Assembly (NCBI RefSeq): GCF_016907655.1 | Contig: NZ_JAFBCL010000001.1 | Location: 1-64,000 of the forward strand | DNA from: Saccharothrix algeriensis | GTDB taxonomy: Bacteria > Actinomycetota > Actinomycetes > Mycobacteriales > Pseudonocardiaceae | Reading direction: 5' to 3' | DNA: 64,000 nucleotides | Shown here: piece after piece, positions 34,899 through 44,522 of the stretch | Layout of the letters: every line of letters starts with the position of its first letter | Position numbering within the stretch: position 1 is the stretch's first letter | Translations under genes and position numbers: made by a program | Notes under the pieces: model-generated | The model's database searches: none | Told to the model about the DNA's origin: nothing | The model's input: the letters and a program-made list of their open reading frames with translations, nothing else

Positions 34899-35944
34899 CT
34901 ACCCACTCCTGCCAGATCCAGAGCTTCGGTCGCGGTGCGTAGCGCCGCGATCCCCTGGTCGAGATCTTGCAGCATGGGTGAAAGGGTGAGCGTGGTGACC
35001 CCCGCTTCGGCGTAGGCGCGCATCCGCTCGGCGATGCGCTCCTTGGGCCCCAGCAGCGAGGTCGCGTCGAGGAAGTCGACCGGCAGCGCGGCCATCGCGC
35101 CCGCGTAGTCCCTGGCCAGGTACCTGTCCCGCACCTCGGCCGCCGCCGCGGCGAAGCCCATGCGCGCAGCCAGGTCGTGGTAGAAGTTCTTCTCCCGGCT
35201 GCCCATGCCGCCCACGTACAGCGCCGCGTAGGGGCGCACGTGGTCGGCGCAGGCGCGCCAGTCGGCGCCGACGGACAGCGGCGCGGTGGGCACGACGTCG
35301 AACCCCTCCAGCGTCCGGCCGGCCTTCTCCCGGCCCCGGCGCAGGGCCGCCAGCGGGGCCGCCGAGTGCTCGGGCGAGAAGAAGACCGCCAGCCAGCCGT
35401 CGGCGATCTCGCCGGCCAGCTCCACGTTCCTCGGGCCGACCGCGGCGAGGTAGACCGGCAGGTGCTCGCGCACCGGGTGCACGGTCAGGGTGAGCGCCTT
35501 GCCCGGGCCGTCGGGCAGCGGCAGCCGGTAGTGCTCGCCGTCGTAGCGCAGGCGCTCCCGGCGCAGGGCCGCGCGCACGACGTCGACGTACTCGCGGGTG
35601 CGGGCCAGCGGCTTGTCGAAGCGCACGCCGTGCCAGCCCTCGGAGACCTGCGGCCCGGACACGCCCAGCCCCAGCCGGAACCGGCCGCCGGACAGGGAGT
35701 CCAGGGTGGCGGCGGTCATCGCGGTCATGGCCGGGGTGCGCGCCGGGATCTGCAGGATCGCGCTGCCGACGTCCACGCGCCCGGTCTGCGCCGCCACCCA
35801 CGCCAGCACGGTCGGCGCGTCGGAGCCGTAGGCTTCGGCGGCCCACACCACCGAGAAGCCCAGCCGGTCGGCTTCCCTGGCCAGTTCGAGGTTCGCGGCG
35901 TCGTTGCCCGCGCCCCAGTACCCGAGGTTCAGTCCCAGTCGCAC
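34895..35944 (-). CDS. LLM-class F420-dependent oxidoreductase
   Basis: Encodes 349 aa. A luciferase-like TIM barrel: [41 protein letters not shown], then [33 protein letters not shown] and [16 protein letters not shown]. These are typical of F420-dependent rather than FMN-dependent members. The substrate is unknown. TAGGGT (35957 to 35952) lies 7 nt before the GTG at 35944, so transcription is probably leaderless. It leads the operon with uppP and the histidine phosphatase, an arrangement I recall from related actinobacteria. Confidence 0.9.
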   Translation of the reverse strand: MRLGLNLGYWGAGNDAANLELAREADRLGFSVVWAAEAYGSDAPTVLAWVAAQTGRVDVGSAILQIPARTPAMTAMTAATLDSLSGGRFRLGLGVSGPQVSEGWHGVRFDKPLARTREYVDVVRAALRRERLRYDGEHYRLPLPDGPGKALTLTVHPVREHLPVYLAAVGPRNVELAGEIADGWLAVFFSPEHSAAPLAALRRGREKAGRTLEGFDVVPTAPLSVGADWRACADHVRPYAALYVGGMGSREKNFYHDLAARMGFAAAAAEVRDRYLARDYAGAMAALPVDFLDATSLLGPKERIAERMRAYAEAGVTTLTLSPMLQDLDQGIAALRTATEALDLAGVGS

Positions 35945-36137
35945 CAGCCGGACCCTACCGGCGGGTAACTGCGGGCGCCAGGGCGGGCCCGCTCCCCCGC
36001 CCCGGCCGCTCCCCCGCGCGCCGGGACGAGGGCGAACAGCACGCGCGCGCCGGCGGCCTACTCGTGCGGGTGAACCCGGTCGGGCCGCACGCGACCGCGC
36101 GCCCGCGCCGTGTGGATCACCCTTTAGGCTCCCCCAC

Positions 36138-37103
36138 GTGGAACAGCGATACCTCGGCCGCAGCGGACTGCGGGTGTCCCGGATGGGCCTGGGCACGATG
36201 ACCTGGGGCCGCGACACCGACGCGGACGAGGCGGCCACCCAGCTGCTGGCGTTCACCGAGGCCGGCGGCACGCTGGTGGACACCGCCGACGTCTACGCCG
36301 AGGGCGAGAGCGAGCGCGTCCTGGGCGGCCTGCTCGGCGAGGTGGTGCGGCGCGACGAGCTGGTGATCGCGACGAAGGCGGTGGCCCGGCGCGACGACGG
36401 CCCGTTCGGCGGCGGCGCGTCGCGGGGCGCGCTGCTGGTCGCCCTGGAGGGCTCGCTGCGCCGGCTGGGCGTGGAGCACGTGGACCTGTGGCAGCTGCAC
36501 GCCTGGGACGCGGCGGTGCCGCTGGAGGAGACGCTGTCCGCGCTGGACGCGGCCGTGACCTCGGGCAAGGTCCGCTACGTCGGGGTGTCGAACTACTCGG
36601 GCTGGCAGCTCGGCACGGCCGCCGCGCTGCCCGGCCACGTGCGGATCGTCTCCACGCAGGTGGAGTACTCGCTGCTGGAGCGCGGCGTGGAGCGCGAGGT
36701 CGCGCCGGCCGCGGAGCACCACGGCATCGGCCTGCTGCCGTGGGCGCCCCTGGGCCGCGGCGTGCTGACCGGCAAGTACCGCAACGGCACCCCGTCGGAC
36801 TCGCGGGGCGCTTCGTCGCACTTCGCGGGCTACGTCGAGCAGCACCGCACGGAGCGGGCGGCGCGGATCGTGCAGGCGGTGGCGACGGCGGCGGACGGCC
36901 TCGGCACGTCGCCGCTGTGCGTGGCCCTGGCCTGGGTGCGCGACCGGCCGAACGTCGCGGCCCCGATCGTGGGCGCGCGCGACAGCGGCCAGCTGCTGGG
37001 CTCGCTGGCGGCCGAGGCCCTGACCCTGCCCCCGGCCATCCGGGCCGCCCTGGACGACGTCAGCGCCGTGGGCTTCGGCTACCCCGAACGCCCCATGGGC
37101 TGA
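36138..37103 (+). CDS. Aldo/keto reductase
   Basis: Encodes 321 aa in a TIM-barrel AKR fold. The catalytic tetrad is visible: Asp and Tyr in DTADVYAEGESE, Lys in IATKAV, His in WQLHAWD. The NADP(H)-binding C-terminal part has WAPLGRGVLTGKYR and AAPIVGARDSGQL. TAGGCT (36125-36130) is 7 nt before the GTG, giving a leaderless start. It is divergent from the LLM-uppP operon. The natural substrate is unknown; it looks like the AKR family 11/13-like group. Confidence 0.92.
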   Translation: MEQRYLGRSGLRVSRMGLGTMTWGRDTDADEAATQLLAFTEAGGTLVDTADVYAEGESERVLGGLLGEVVRRDELVIATKAVARRDDGPFGGGASRGALLVALEGSLRRLGVEHVDLWQLHAWDAAVPLEETLSALDAAVTSGKVRYVGVSNYSGWQLGTAAALPGHVRIVSTQVEYSLLERGVEREVAPAAEHHGIGLLPWAPLGRGVLTGKYRNGTPSDSRGASSHFAGYVEQHRTERAARIVQAVATAADGLGTSPLCVALAWVRDRPNVAAPIVGARDSGQLLGSLAAEALTLPPAIRAALDDVSAVGFGYPERPMG

Positions 37104-37413
37104 CCAGTCGCGCCACGACGACGAGTTTCCCCGGAAAGCACCACGACGCCCCGACTTCCCGGCGCTTGTGCTCTTCGCTTTCCCTGAGTCCAAGAGCTTG
37201 TTTCAACAATGGTTCTACGCAGCGGGACCACGGCAGAGGGACCACGACGCAGGGCGACGGTCCGCACGCAGGTCCCCACTCAAGTCGGGAACGCTGTGCA
37301 GCGGGACCACATCATCGCTCGTACACCAATCCGCCGGCGCGATCCCCCTCTTTCCGTCCTTGACCCGTCCGGGCTCATCCGTGAGGGCAAGCGCTCCACC
37401 GCGGCCCCGCTGC
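37104..37413. other. 310-bp intergenic region with GCAGCGGGACCAC repeat
   Basis: Between convergent genes. GCAGCGGGACCAC appears at about 37217-37229 and again at 37298-37310, with an AGAGGGACCACGACGCAG variant between them. A stretch GAGCTTGTTTCAACAATGG at 37193-37211 resembles the terminal sequences of some IS5-like elements, but no transposase or matching end was found. No gene was recognised. Confidence 0.45.
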
Positions 37414-38502
37414 TCAGCAGCGGTGGCGGCGGTGGTCGCCGAAGACCTCGTCGACGAGGTGGAACCACTCGCGGATACCGCCCAGCCGGTCTTCGAGCCA
37501 GGTGGCGGCGTCGGTCGCGAGGTCGAGGGCGCCGGGGGTCCGCAGGCGGTCGGTCAGGTGTTCCACCAGGTGCCGGATGCGGCGCACCGGGGGCGGGTGG
37601 GTGCCCGCGAAGGGCACGGGCAGGCCCAGTTCGGCGGCCAGGCGGGCGGTGACCTCCTGGAGGAACGGGACCAGCAGCAGGGCGCCCACCAGGCAGGGCT
37701 CGTGGGCGTCGAGTTCGCGCGGGGTCAGGTCGTCGAGGGTGTGGAGCAGGAACGTGGCGGCGATGCGGTCGGCCTCGTGCTCGCGGGTCCAACCGACGGA
37801 CTGGGCGTCCAGCGGGCCGACCGGGGTGTTCGGGTCGGTCCAGCGGCGGGCGTCGAGCAGGTGGCCGGCCTGCACGTGGGCGACCTCGTGGGCGATGACG
37901 AACTGGGTGGCGCGGCGCAGCATGAGGCTCGTCAGGGCCTGCCGCCTGCCCGACAGCTCGGGCAGGGGGCGGGCTTCGACGGCTCCGTTGCCGTAGAGGT
38001 GGGCGTTGACGGCCTCGGCGAGGGCGTAGGACGCCTGGTCGGCGGTGAGCAGCGGGGGTGTGCCGTAGGCGGGCAGCGCCCCGGCCATGGTCTTCAGCAC
38101 GGCGGAGAGCAGACCGGTCAGGCCGCTGTTGACCAGCACCAGCACGCCGCGGCCGGGCACGGGGACGCTCAGGCCGTCGAGGGTGCCGGTGGGGAACACG
38201 CCGGCGAGCACGGGGGTGGTGACGGGCCGGCCTGCGGTGCGGGCCAGGTGCAGCACCTCGGGCTGCAGGGCGTCCAGGGCCTGCTGGAGGGCGTGGAGGT
38301 GGTCGGCGCGGTAGGCGGCGGGGCGGGCGCGCACCTCGGCGAGCCGCTCCAGCCTGGCCTGCGGGGATTCGGCGGCCACCTGGGTCCAGGTGTGGTAGCG
38401 CCGGACGGGGTCGGCGGGCCGCGGGGCCGCGGCCAGGCCGTCCACCACCCGCCTGGACCGCAGCAGCTCCCCGTGCCGGCCCCGCAACTGCTCGACCGTC
38501 AT
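37414..38502 (-). CDS. M48-like zinc metalloprotease-type protein
   Basis: Encodes 362 aa. VIAHEVAHVQAGH gives the HExxH zinc motif (His205, Glu206, His209), and EHEADRIAATF about 35 residues later gives the third ligand, as in M48/Ste24-type gluzincins. No signal peptide or membrane helix is evident, so it would be cytoplasmic. The N-terminal half is helical and Arg/Leu-rich with no recognised domain. It is divergent from the YncE-like lipoprotein. Substrate and role are unknown. Confidence 0.75.
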   Translation of the reverse strand: MTVEQLRGRHGELLRSRRVVDGLAAAPRPADPVRRYHTWTQVAAESPQARLERLAEVRARPAAYRADHLHALQQALDALQPEVLHLARTAGRPVTTPVLAGVFPTGTLDGLSVPVPGRGVLVLVNSGLTGLLSAVLKTMAGALPAYGTPPLLTADQASYALAEAVNAHLYGNGAVEARPLPELSGRRQALTSLMLRRATQFVIAHEVAHVQAGHLLDARRWTDPNTPVGPLDAQSVGWTREHEADRIAATFLLHTLDDLTPRELDAHEPCLVGALLLVPFLQEVTARLAAELGLPVPFAGTHPPPVRRIRHLVEHLTDRLRTPGALDLATDAATWLEDRLGGIREWFHLVDEVFGDHRRHRC

Positions 38503-38676
38503 CGGCGTCGCCTCCCTTCACCCGGGATAGTCGCGGAAAGCCCGGTCGGGGTACGGGTGGCGGGTGACTACCACCCTGCCAGACCAACGACAACACCCTC
38601 CCCCTGCGTGACGATGGTTGTTTCGTGATGGATGCTGGGAGGACGTCTCGCGATCGGGTCAACAGGAGGTTCGACG

Positions 38677-39672
38677 TTGCGCCGACAGGCCGCGGTAGTG
38701 CTCACCGGGACCGCGCTGCTCTCCGGGTTGCTCTCCGGCTGCGCCGGCGAGGGGAACTCGGGTGACCCGTTGCAGGTGGCCGCGACGCTGGAGCCGGCCG
38801 GGCCCGCGGTGTCGCCCGAGCAGCCCGGGTCCCCCGCGGGGACGGTGGTGCCGCTGGGCCGGGCCACCGCCGTGGCGGTGGTGGGCGACCGGGTGGCGGT
38901 GGCGGTGGCCGAGCCGCCGTCGGTGCTGCTGTACCCGCTGGACGCGGTGGCGGCCACCGCGCCGCGCGTGGTGCCGCTGCCGGGTGTCGCCGAGCGGCTG
39001 ACGGCCGTGGGCGACGCGGTGGAGGCGCCGGTGCCGGGCAGCGGGGTCGTGGTGACGGTGCGGCCCGACGGGTCGACCTCCCGGCGGGAGGTCGACGGGG
39101 GCCCGGTGGACGTGGCGGTCGTGGCCGGCCGGACGGTGGTGGCGCGCCGGGACGCGAAGCTGGTCGGCGTGGACGACCGGGTGGTGACCGGGGTGTCGAG
39201 CCCGGACCGGGTGGTCGCGGCCGGCGCCGACGCGGTGGTGCTGGACCGGCCGCGCAGCGCGGTGTTCGACGTGGTGCTCGACGGGGAGGGCGGCCCGTCG
39301 CTGGGCGCCGGCCTGCGGGCGGGCGACGGGGCGACCTCGGCGGTGGGCGACCGGTTCGGCCGGGTGCTGGTGGTGGACACCCGGGGTGGCGAGCTGATGG
39401 CGTTCTCGGTGCGGCCGCTGATCATGCGCCAGCGCTTCCCGGTGCCGGGCGCGCCCTACGGGATGGCCTACGACGGCACGCGCGACCTGGTGTGGATCAC
39501 GTTGACCGCGGTCAACGAGGTGGTGGCGTTCGACGTCGCGGGGGGTGAGCCGGTGGAGCGGTTCCGGTTCCCCACGGTCCGCCAGCCGGACTCGGTGGCG
39601 GTGGACCCGGGCAGCGGGCGCGTGTTCGTCGCGTCCGGGGACGGCCAAGGGATGCAGGTGATCGGGATATGA
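38677..39672 (+). CDS. YncE-like beta-propeller lipoprotein
   Basis: Encodes 331 aa. It starts with TTG at 38677, chosen because AGGAGG lies 7 nt upstream. A signal peptide (LRRQAAVVLTGTALLSG) ends in the lipobox LLSGC at about residue 22. The rest is a Val/Gly/Asp-rich propeller of YncE/SMP-30 type with DGTRDLVWITLTAVNEVVAF and DSVAVDPGSGRVFVASGDG. It is exported and lipid-anchored; its ligand is unknown. The stop overlaps the DUF5703 start (ATGA). Confidence 0.85.
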   Translation: MRRQAAVVLTGTALLSGLLSGCAGEGNSGDPLQVAATLEPAGPAVSPEQPGSPAGTVVPLGRATAVAVVGDRVAVAVAEPPSVLLYPLDAVAATAPRVVPLPGVAERLTAVGDAVEAPVPGSGVVVTVRPDGSTSRREVDGGPVDVAVVAGRTVVARRDAKLVGVDDRVVTGVSSPDRVVAAGADAVVLDRPRSAVFDVVLDGEGGPSLGAGLRAGDGATSAVGDRFGRVLVVDTRGGELMAFSVRPLIMRQRFPVPGAPYGMAYDGTRDLVWITLTAVNEVVAFDVAGGEPVERFRFPTVRQPDSVAVDPGSGRVFVASGDGQGMQVIGI

Positions 39673-39881
39673 GCGACGGGGTGGTCGACGGGGATTGGGA
39701 GTACCGGCCGCTGCGGCTGCCGGCCGGTGTCTCCCGCCGCACGGCGACGACGCAGCTCACCCTCCACGCCGAGTTCGCGGGCTGGGAGCTGTCCAGGACG
39801 CTGCTGTTCGGCGACGGGTCGCGCAAGGTGTGGCTGCGCCGCAGGCGCACGACCGCGACGCTGCCGGGCGTGATCACCTGA
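39669..39881 (+). CDS. DUF5703 family small protein
   Basis: Encodes 70 aa containing DWEYRPLRLPAGVSR, LHAEFAGWELSRTLLFGDG and RKVWLRRR, the pattern of DUF5703, a short cytoplasmic protein widespread in Actinobacteria. It overlaps the lipoprotein stop by 4 nt, so it is co-translated. Function unknown. Confidence 0.85.
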   Translation: MSDGVVDGDWEYRPLRLPAGVSRRTATTQLTLHAEFAGWELSRTLLFGDGSRKVWLRRRRTTATLPGVIT

Positions 39882-39895
39882 CCACTCCCGGTACC

Positions 39896-39923
39896 ACCAC
39901 AGCTGTGGTACCACAGCTGTGGT
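39896..39923. terminator. Tandem double palindrome between convergent genes
   Basis: Two adjacent perfect copies of the 14-bp palindrome ACCACAGCTGTGGT (39896-39909 and 39910-39923), which together form a 28-bp perfect palindrome. It sits between the ends of the DUF5703 gene and the minus-strand SWIM gene and can fold as two 7-bp hairpins or one long one. It is likely a bidirectional terminator. Confidence 0.7.
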
Positions 39924-39928
39924 GAACG

Positions 39929-41035
39929 TCAGCTGAGCTCGGCGAACGCGGCGGCGGGGTCGCGGTCGGCGCGCCCGGCGGGCAGCCACCGCCCGTCGCG
40001 GGAGCGGTAGGGGTACCAGCGCCCGTCGCGCCCGTAGCGCAGTTGCCGGTCGCGCACGGTCCACCGGTTGCGCCAGACCCGCGCGGCGGGCAGCTCCCCG
40101 TCGGCCCAGGCGGCGCGGGCACGGGCCGCGTCGGGCCCGGCCGGCGTCCAGGGCTCCTCCAGCACCTCCAGCCCGGCGGGGCCGCCCTGCCGCCAGGCGG
40201 CGACCTCGGGCGGGCGGGCGTCGAGCCGGTCGGCCAGCTCCGGGTGGGCGGCGGCCAGCCGGATGCGGTCGCGCCGTTCGTCCGGCTCGGGCAGCTCGCC
40301 GGTGAGCAGCAGTTCGCGGGCCTTGGCCGCCGCGTCGGCGACCAGGACCGCCAGCACCGCCACGTCGAGCCCTTCGACGGGCTCGAACTCCGGCAGGGGT
40401 CCGAGGTCGGCCGGCGGCGGGTCGGGGGGCAGGTCGACCGGCGGCCGGGCGTGGGCGTCGGTGGCCGGCACGCCGCGGGCTCCGGCCGGGGGGCGGGCCC
40501 CGGCGACGACCTCGTCCTGGTCCCGGCCGCGCAGCAGGAGCAGCACCCACGGGTCGGCGTCGAGCAGCCACGACGCCTGGTGGCACAGGGCGGCGGCGTG
40601 CCGGCAGGGCAGTTCCCAGCCGGGGCAGGTGCACTCGGGGTCGAGGTCGCCGATGCCGGGCAGCAGCCGCACGCCCGCGTCGGCGGCGGCCTCGGCGAGC
40701 TCGCGGGGCATCTCGCGGTCGAGCAGGGCGGCCAGGTGCCCGGTCTTGGCGGCGACCTGGCCGAGGAAGCGGTCCCACTCGGCGTCGGTGAACGGCTCCA
40801 GCCGCACGGTGGTGTGGTAGGTGTCCTCGGTGTCGTAGACGGCGGCGGAGAGCCGGCCGGGGCTGGCGGTGATGGTGCCGACCAGGCCGGCGTGGGCGTA
40901 CCCGCGGCCCTGCCGCAGCGGGCGCTGGTCCAGCGAGGTGTCCTCCACCGCCTGCAGCCAGGCCCGGCCCCACCAGGAGCGGGCGCGGCGCACGCCCTTG
41001 CCGAACGCCGGGAAGCCCTTGACGCGCCCGCTCAC
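39929..41035 (-). CDS. SWIM zinc-finger protein
   Basis: Encodes 368 aa. The SWIM motif is seen in ECTCPGWELPCRHAAALC (C-x-C-xn-C-x-H) near residue 140, after an N-terminal region with FGKGVRRARSWWGRAWLQAV. The C-terminal half is Pro/Ala/Arg-rich with WR-x-x-W elements. SWIM proteins next to SNF2 helicases are a recurring actinobacterial pair; the SWIM finger probably binds DNA or the helicase. It starts with a GTG overlapping the helicase stop (GTGA), so translation is coupled. Confidence 0.88.
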   Translation of the reverse strand: MSGRVKGFPAFGKGVRRARSWWGRAWLQAVEDTSLDQRPLRQGRGYAHAGLVGTITASPGRLSAAVYDTEDTYHTTVRLEPFTDAEWDRFLGQVAAKTGHLAALLDREMPRELAEAAADAGVRLLPGIGDLDPECTCPGWELPCRHAAALCHQASWLLDADPWVLLLLRGRDQDEVVAGARPPAGARGVPATDAHARPPVDLPPDPPPADLGPLPEFEPVEGLDVAVLAVLVADAAAKARELLLTGELPEPDERRDRIRLAAAHPELADRLDARPPEVAAWRQGGPAGLEVLEEPWTPAGPDAARARAAWADGELPAARVWRNRWTVRDRQLRYGRDGRWYPYRSRDGRWLPAGRADRDPAAAFAELS

Positions 41036-43551
41036 GCCCTCAGCTCCACCAGGTCGGCCAGCTCGGCGTCGGTGAGCTCGGTCAGCGCGCCCTCGCCGCG
41101 GGCCAGCACGGAGTCGGCGAGGGCGCGCTTGGCGCGCAGCAGCCGCGCGATGCGGTCCTCGACGGTGCCCTCGGCGATGAGCCGGTGCACCTGCACGGGC
41201 CGGGTCTGGCCGATGCGGTGCGCGCGGTCGGTGGCCTGGTCCTCCACGGCCGGGTTCCACCAGCGGTCGTAGTGCACGACGTGGTCGGCGCGGGTGAGGT
41301 TGAGGCCGGTGCCGGCGGCCTTGAGCGAGAGCAGGAACACCGGGACCCCGCCGTCCTGGAAGCGGCGCACCATCTCCTCGCGGGCGGGGACGGGCGTGCC
41401 GCCGTGCAGCAGTTGGCTGCCGACGCCGCGCGCGGTCAGGTGCCGGCCGATGAGCCGGGCCATGGCGACGTACTGGGTGAACACCAGCACCGCGCCGTCC
41501 TCGGCGAGGATCGTGCCCAGCAGCTCGTCGAGCAGCTCGAGCTTGCCGGAGCGGCCGGCGAGGACGGGGTCGGCCTCCTTGAGGTACTGGGCGGGGTGGT
41601 TGCACACCTGCTTGAGGCCGGTGAGCAGCTTGACGACCTTGCCGCGCCGGGCCATGCCGTCGGCCTCGGCGACTTCGGCCATCAGCTCGCGCACGACCGC
41701 CTCGTAGAGGCCGGCCTGCTCGCGGGTCAGCGCCACCGGCCGGTCGGTCTCGGTCTTGGGCGGCAGCTCGGGCGCGACACCGGGGTCGGTCTTGCGCCGG
41801 CGCAGCAGGAACGGCCTGACCAGGGCGGCGAACCGGGCGGCGGTCGCCTGGTCGCGGTCGGCCTCGATCGGGGTGGCCCAGCGGGCCTTGAACCGGGGCA
41901 GCGGGCCCAGCAGGCCGGGGGTGGTCCAGTCGAGCACGGCCCACAGCTCGGTCAGGCTGTTCTCCACCGGGGTGCCGGTGAGGGCGACGCGGGCGGCGGA
42001 GGGGATGCGGCGCAGCGCCTTGGCGGTGTCCGAGGCGGGGTTCTTGACGTGCTGGGCCTCGTCGGCGACGACCAGGCCCCAGTCGACCTCGGCGAGCCGG
42101 TCGGCGTCCAGCCGCATGGTGCCGTAGGTGGTGAGCACGAACCCCTCGTGCGCCGGCTCGCGGCCCGCGCCGTGGTAGCGGCGGACGGGCACGCCGGGCG
42201 CGAAGCGCTCGACCTCGCGCTGCCAGTTGCCCAGCAGCGACGCCGGGCACACGACCAGGGTGGGCCCGGCGGCGCGGTGCAGGTGCAGGGCGATGAGGGT
42301 GATGGTCTTGCCCAGGCCCATGTCGTCGGCGAGGCAGGCGCCGAGGCCGAGCGAGGTCATGCGGTCCAGCCAGCGCAGCCCCTGCAGCTGGTAGTCGCGC
42401 AGGGTGGCCCGCAGGGCGGCGGGTTGTGCCACAGCCCGTTCCGCGGCGTGCTCCGGGTCAGCCAGGCGGGCGCGCAGGTCGGCCAACCAGCCCGTGGCGG
42501 TCACCGGGACCTGCTCGCCGTCGATCTCGGCGACCCCGGTCAGGGCCGCGCCGAGGGCTTCGACGGCGGTGACGGGCTTGAGGTCGCGTTCGCGGGCCTT
42601 GCGGGCCAGCTCGGGGTCGACCAGGACCCAGCGGTCGCGCAGCCGCACGACCGGGCGGTGCGCTTCGGCGAGCCGGTCGAGCTCCTCGGGGGTCAGCGGG
42701 TCGTCGCCGAGCGCGAGCTGCCAGTTCACCGCGGTGAGCCGGTCGGGGCCGAAGAAGGACGGGCGCTCGGCCGAGCCGCCGAACACGGCCTTGGCCGACA
42801 GGTCGCGCACCAGCTCGCGCGGCCAGTGCACCTCCACGCCGGCCGCGGCGAGCCGCGTCGCGCCGTCGCGCAGCAGCAGGTCCACGTCGGAGTCCAGCAG
42901 CGCCACCTCGTCGGGCACGGGCAGGTCGAGCAGCCGCTCCAGCGGCGGGAACGCGCGGGCGGCGCGGCGCAGGCCGACCAGGGCCTCGGACCGGGCGCGC
43001 GGGTCGGCGCCCGCCCACAGCCGGGCGGCGTCGACCACCGCGGTCGGGTCGGCCAGGCTGTGCACCTGGACCACGGCGCGCAGCGGGTCGTGCCCCTCCA
43101 CGCGCAGCGAGATCCGCACGCCCGGCTCGGCCCAGGCGCGCAGGTGCGCCACCCGCTGCGGCGCGGTGGCGGCGAAGGCGGGCGCGCCGGCGGCGCGCGC
43201 GGCCGCCGCGCCGCGCGGCAGGGTGTCGGCGACGGCGTCGAGGAACGCGCGCAGGTGCGGTTCGGCCTCGGCCAGCTCCAGCGGGTCGCGGCCGGGCAGC
43301 GGCACGGCGCGCGCGGCGGCGGGCATGGCCTGCGCCAGCTCGCGGATCCGCCGCGCGTCGGCGGCGTCGAGCGGGCCCAGCCGCCAGGCGTCGAAGTCGC
43401 CGTCGGTGACGGCGGGGCGGACCCGGCCGCGGGCGATCAGGTGCAGGGCCAGGACCACGGCCGCGCCCCAGAACGCGGCGGCCGGGTCGGCGCGGGGGTC
43501 GCGGCGGGCGCGCGAGAGCAGCGGCACCGCACGGGCCACCGGCAGCCGCAC
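41032..43551 (-). CDS. SNF2-family DEAD/DEAH-box helicase
   Basis: Encodes 839 aa from the GTG at 43551. An N-terminal SNF2-associated region precedes the motor: DDMGLGKTITLIALH (Walker A), VVADEAQHVKN (DEAH variant), LTGTPVENSLTELW, and the C-terminal lobe with QYVAMARLIGR, DRWWNPAVEDQATDRAHRIGQTR. These are double-strand DNA translocases acting in repair or chromatin-like remodelling. The frame stays open and looks coding up to 43710 (VVFEPADPP then STLAFHGDGLP), but no ATG, GTG or TTG exists there, so the true start may be a non-standard CTG at 43710. It is followed by the SWIM gene and preceded by padR on the same strand. Confidence 0.9.
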   Translation of the reverse strand: MRLPVARAVPLLSRARRDPRADPAAAFWGAAVVLALHLIARGRVRPAVTDGDFDAWRLGPLDAADARRIRELAQAMPAAARAVPLPGRDPLELAEAEPHLRAFLDAVADTLPRGAAAARAAGAPAFAATAPQRVAHLRAWAEPGVRISLRVEGHDPLRAVVQVHSLADPTAVVDAARLWAGADPRARSEALVGLRRAARAFPPLERLLDLPVPDEVALLDSDVDLLLRDGATRLAAAGVEVHWPRELVRDLSAKAVFGGSAERPSFFGPDRLTAVNWQLALGDDPLTPEELDRLAEAHRPVVRLRDRWVLVDPELARKARERDLKPVTAVEALGAALTGVAEIDGEQVPVTATGWLADLRARLADPEHAAERAVAQPAALRATLRDYQLQGLRWLDRMTSLGLGACLADDMGLGKTITLIALHLHRAAGPTLVVCPASLLGNWQREVERFAPGVPVRRYHGAGREPAHEGFVLTTYGTMRLDADRLAEVDWGLVVADEAQHVKNPASDTAKALRRIPSAARVALTGTPVENSLTELWAVLDWTTPGLLGPLPRFKARWATPIEADRDQATAARFAALVRPFLLRRRKTDPGVAPELPPKTETDRPVALTREQAGLYEAVVRELMAEVAEADGMARRGKVVKLLTGLKQVCNHPAQYLKEADPVLAGRSGKLELLDELLGTILAEDGAVLVFTQYVAMARLIGRHLTARGVGSQLLHGGTPVPAREEMVRRFQDGGVPVFLLSLKAAGTGLNLTRADHVVHYDRWWNPAVEDQATDRAHRIGQTRPVQVHRLIAEGTVEDRIARLLRAKRALADSVLARGEGALTELTDAELADLVELRA

Positions 43552-43723
43552 GGCGGCGACCTCGTGGGCGGCGCCGTCCGGCCGGGCCAGGACGAGCCGG
43601 CCCGCGGGCGGCCGGTCGGGCAGGCCGTCGCCGTGGAAGGCCAGGGTGGACGTGCGCGGTGGGTCGGCGGGTTCGAAGACGACCGCGCACCGCTCGAGAC
43701 CTGTGTCCAGCGCTCCCCCTAGA

Positions 43724-44305
43724 TCACCGGGGTCCGAGCATAGCCCAGCTGCCGGGCGCGCCGGGCGAGCCGCGTTCGCCCGCCATCGGGTACGCGCCCT
43801 CCTCCAGCCGCCGCACCAGGCCCCGCGTCCACCGCGCCCCGCTGTCGGCCGCGTGCCGCCACAGCCCGAACAGCTCCCGCACGTGCGGCGGGCCGCCCCA
43901 CTCGGCGGCCTGGCTGCCCGCGGTGTCGCGCCGGTCCTCCAGGGCCGCCAGCCGCTCGCGCAGCAGCGCCACGGCGTCGGCCCGGCTCAGCGACGGCAGC
44001 AGCGCCAGGCCCGCGCCCAGCAGGTCCGGGCGGGTCTCGGGGCGGCGCAGCGCGTCGCGCAGCAGCCGCTGGAACTCCCGCTCGCCCTCGGCGGTCAGCA
44101 CGTAGTCGGTGCGCGCGGGCGGCACGGTCTCGTCGGTGAGGCACCCGTCCTTGGTGAGCTGCTTGAGGGCGTGGTAGATCGAGCCCCACTTGACGTTGGC
44201 CCACTCCCCCGCGCCCCAGGACATCAGGTCGTTGCCGATCAGGTAGCCGTGCGCGCGGCCGTAGCCGCGCACCACGCCGAGGACCAGCAGCCTCGTCGCC
44301 GACAT
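43724..44305 (-). CDS. PadR-family transcriptional regulator
   Basis: Encodes 193 aa. The N-terminal PadR winged helix has LLVLGVVRGYGRAHGYLIGND and WGSIYHALKQLTKDGCL, with a C-terminal helical dimer domain. PadR repressors answer to phenolic acids, drugs or stress. AGGA lies 7 nt before the ATG. It ends within about 15 nt of the possible helicase start, so padR, SNF2 and SWIM genes may form one unit, though usually PadR controls a divergent or downstream exporter. Confidence 0.88.
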   Translation of the reverse strand: MSATRLLVLGVVRGYGRAHGYLIGNDLMSWGAGEWANVKWGSIYHALKQLTKDGCLTDETVPPARTDYVLTAEGEREFQRLLRDALRRPETRPDLLGAGLALLPSLSRADAVALLRERLAALEDRRDTAGSQAAEWGGPPHVRELFGLWRHAADSGARWTRGLVRRLEEGAYPMAGERGSPGAPGSWAMLGPR

Positions 44306-44522
44306 CGTGTTCCTGTCCTGCCGTAATCCGGTTCCGCGACCAGGGTAGGCCGGGCCAGGATGGGCCGATGACCCCTGTCGCGACGACCGACGCCCGGCGG
44401 CGCGCCCGGGCCCGTGCCGCGGGTGGCGCCGCCGCCCGGCCCGACCCCGGCGGACCGGGCGGGCGGCGCGCGCGGGCAGCGCACCCCGCCGGAGGGCGCG
44501 CGGTGATCGGGAGGTGGGTGCG

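Noticed and set aside
37193..37211. Insertion sequence end
   Set aside because: Only one end-like sequence is present; no transposase, second inverted end or target duplication was found, so no mobile element is claimed.
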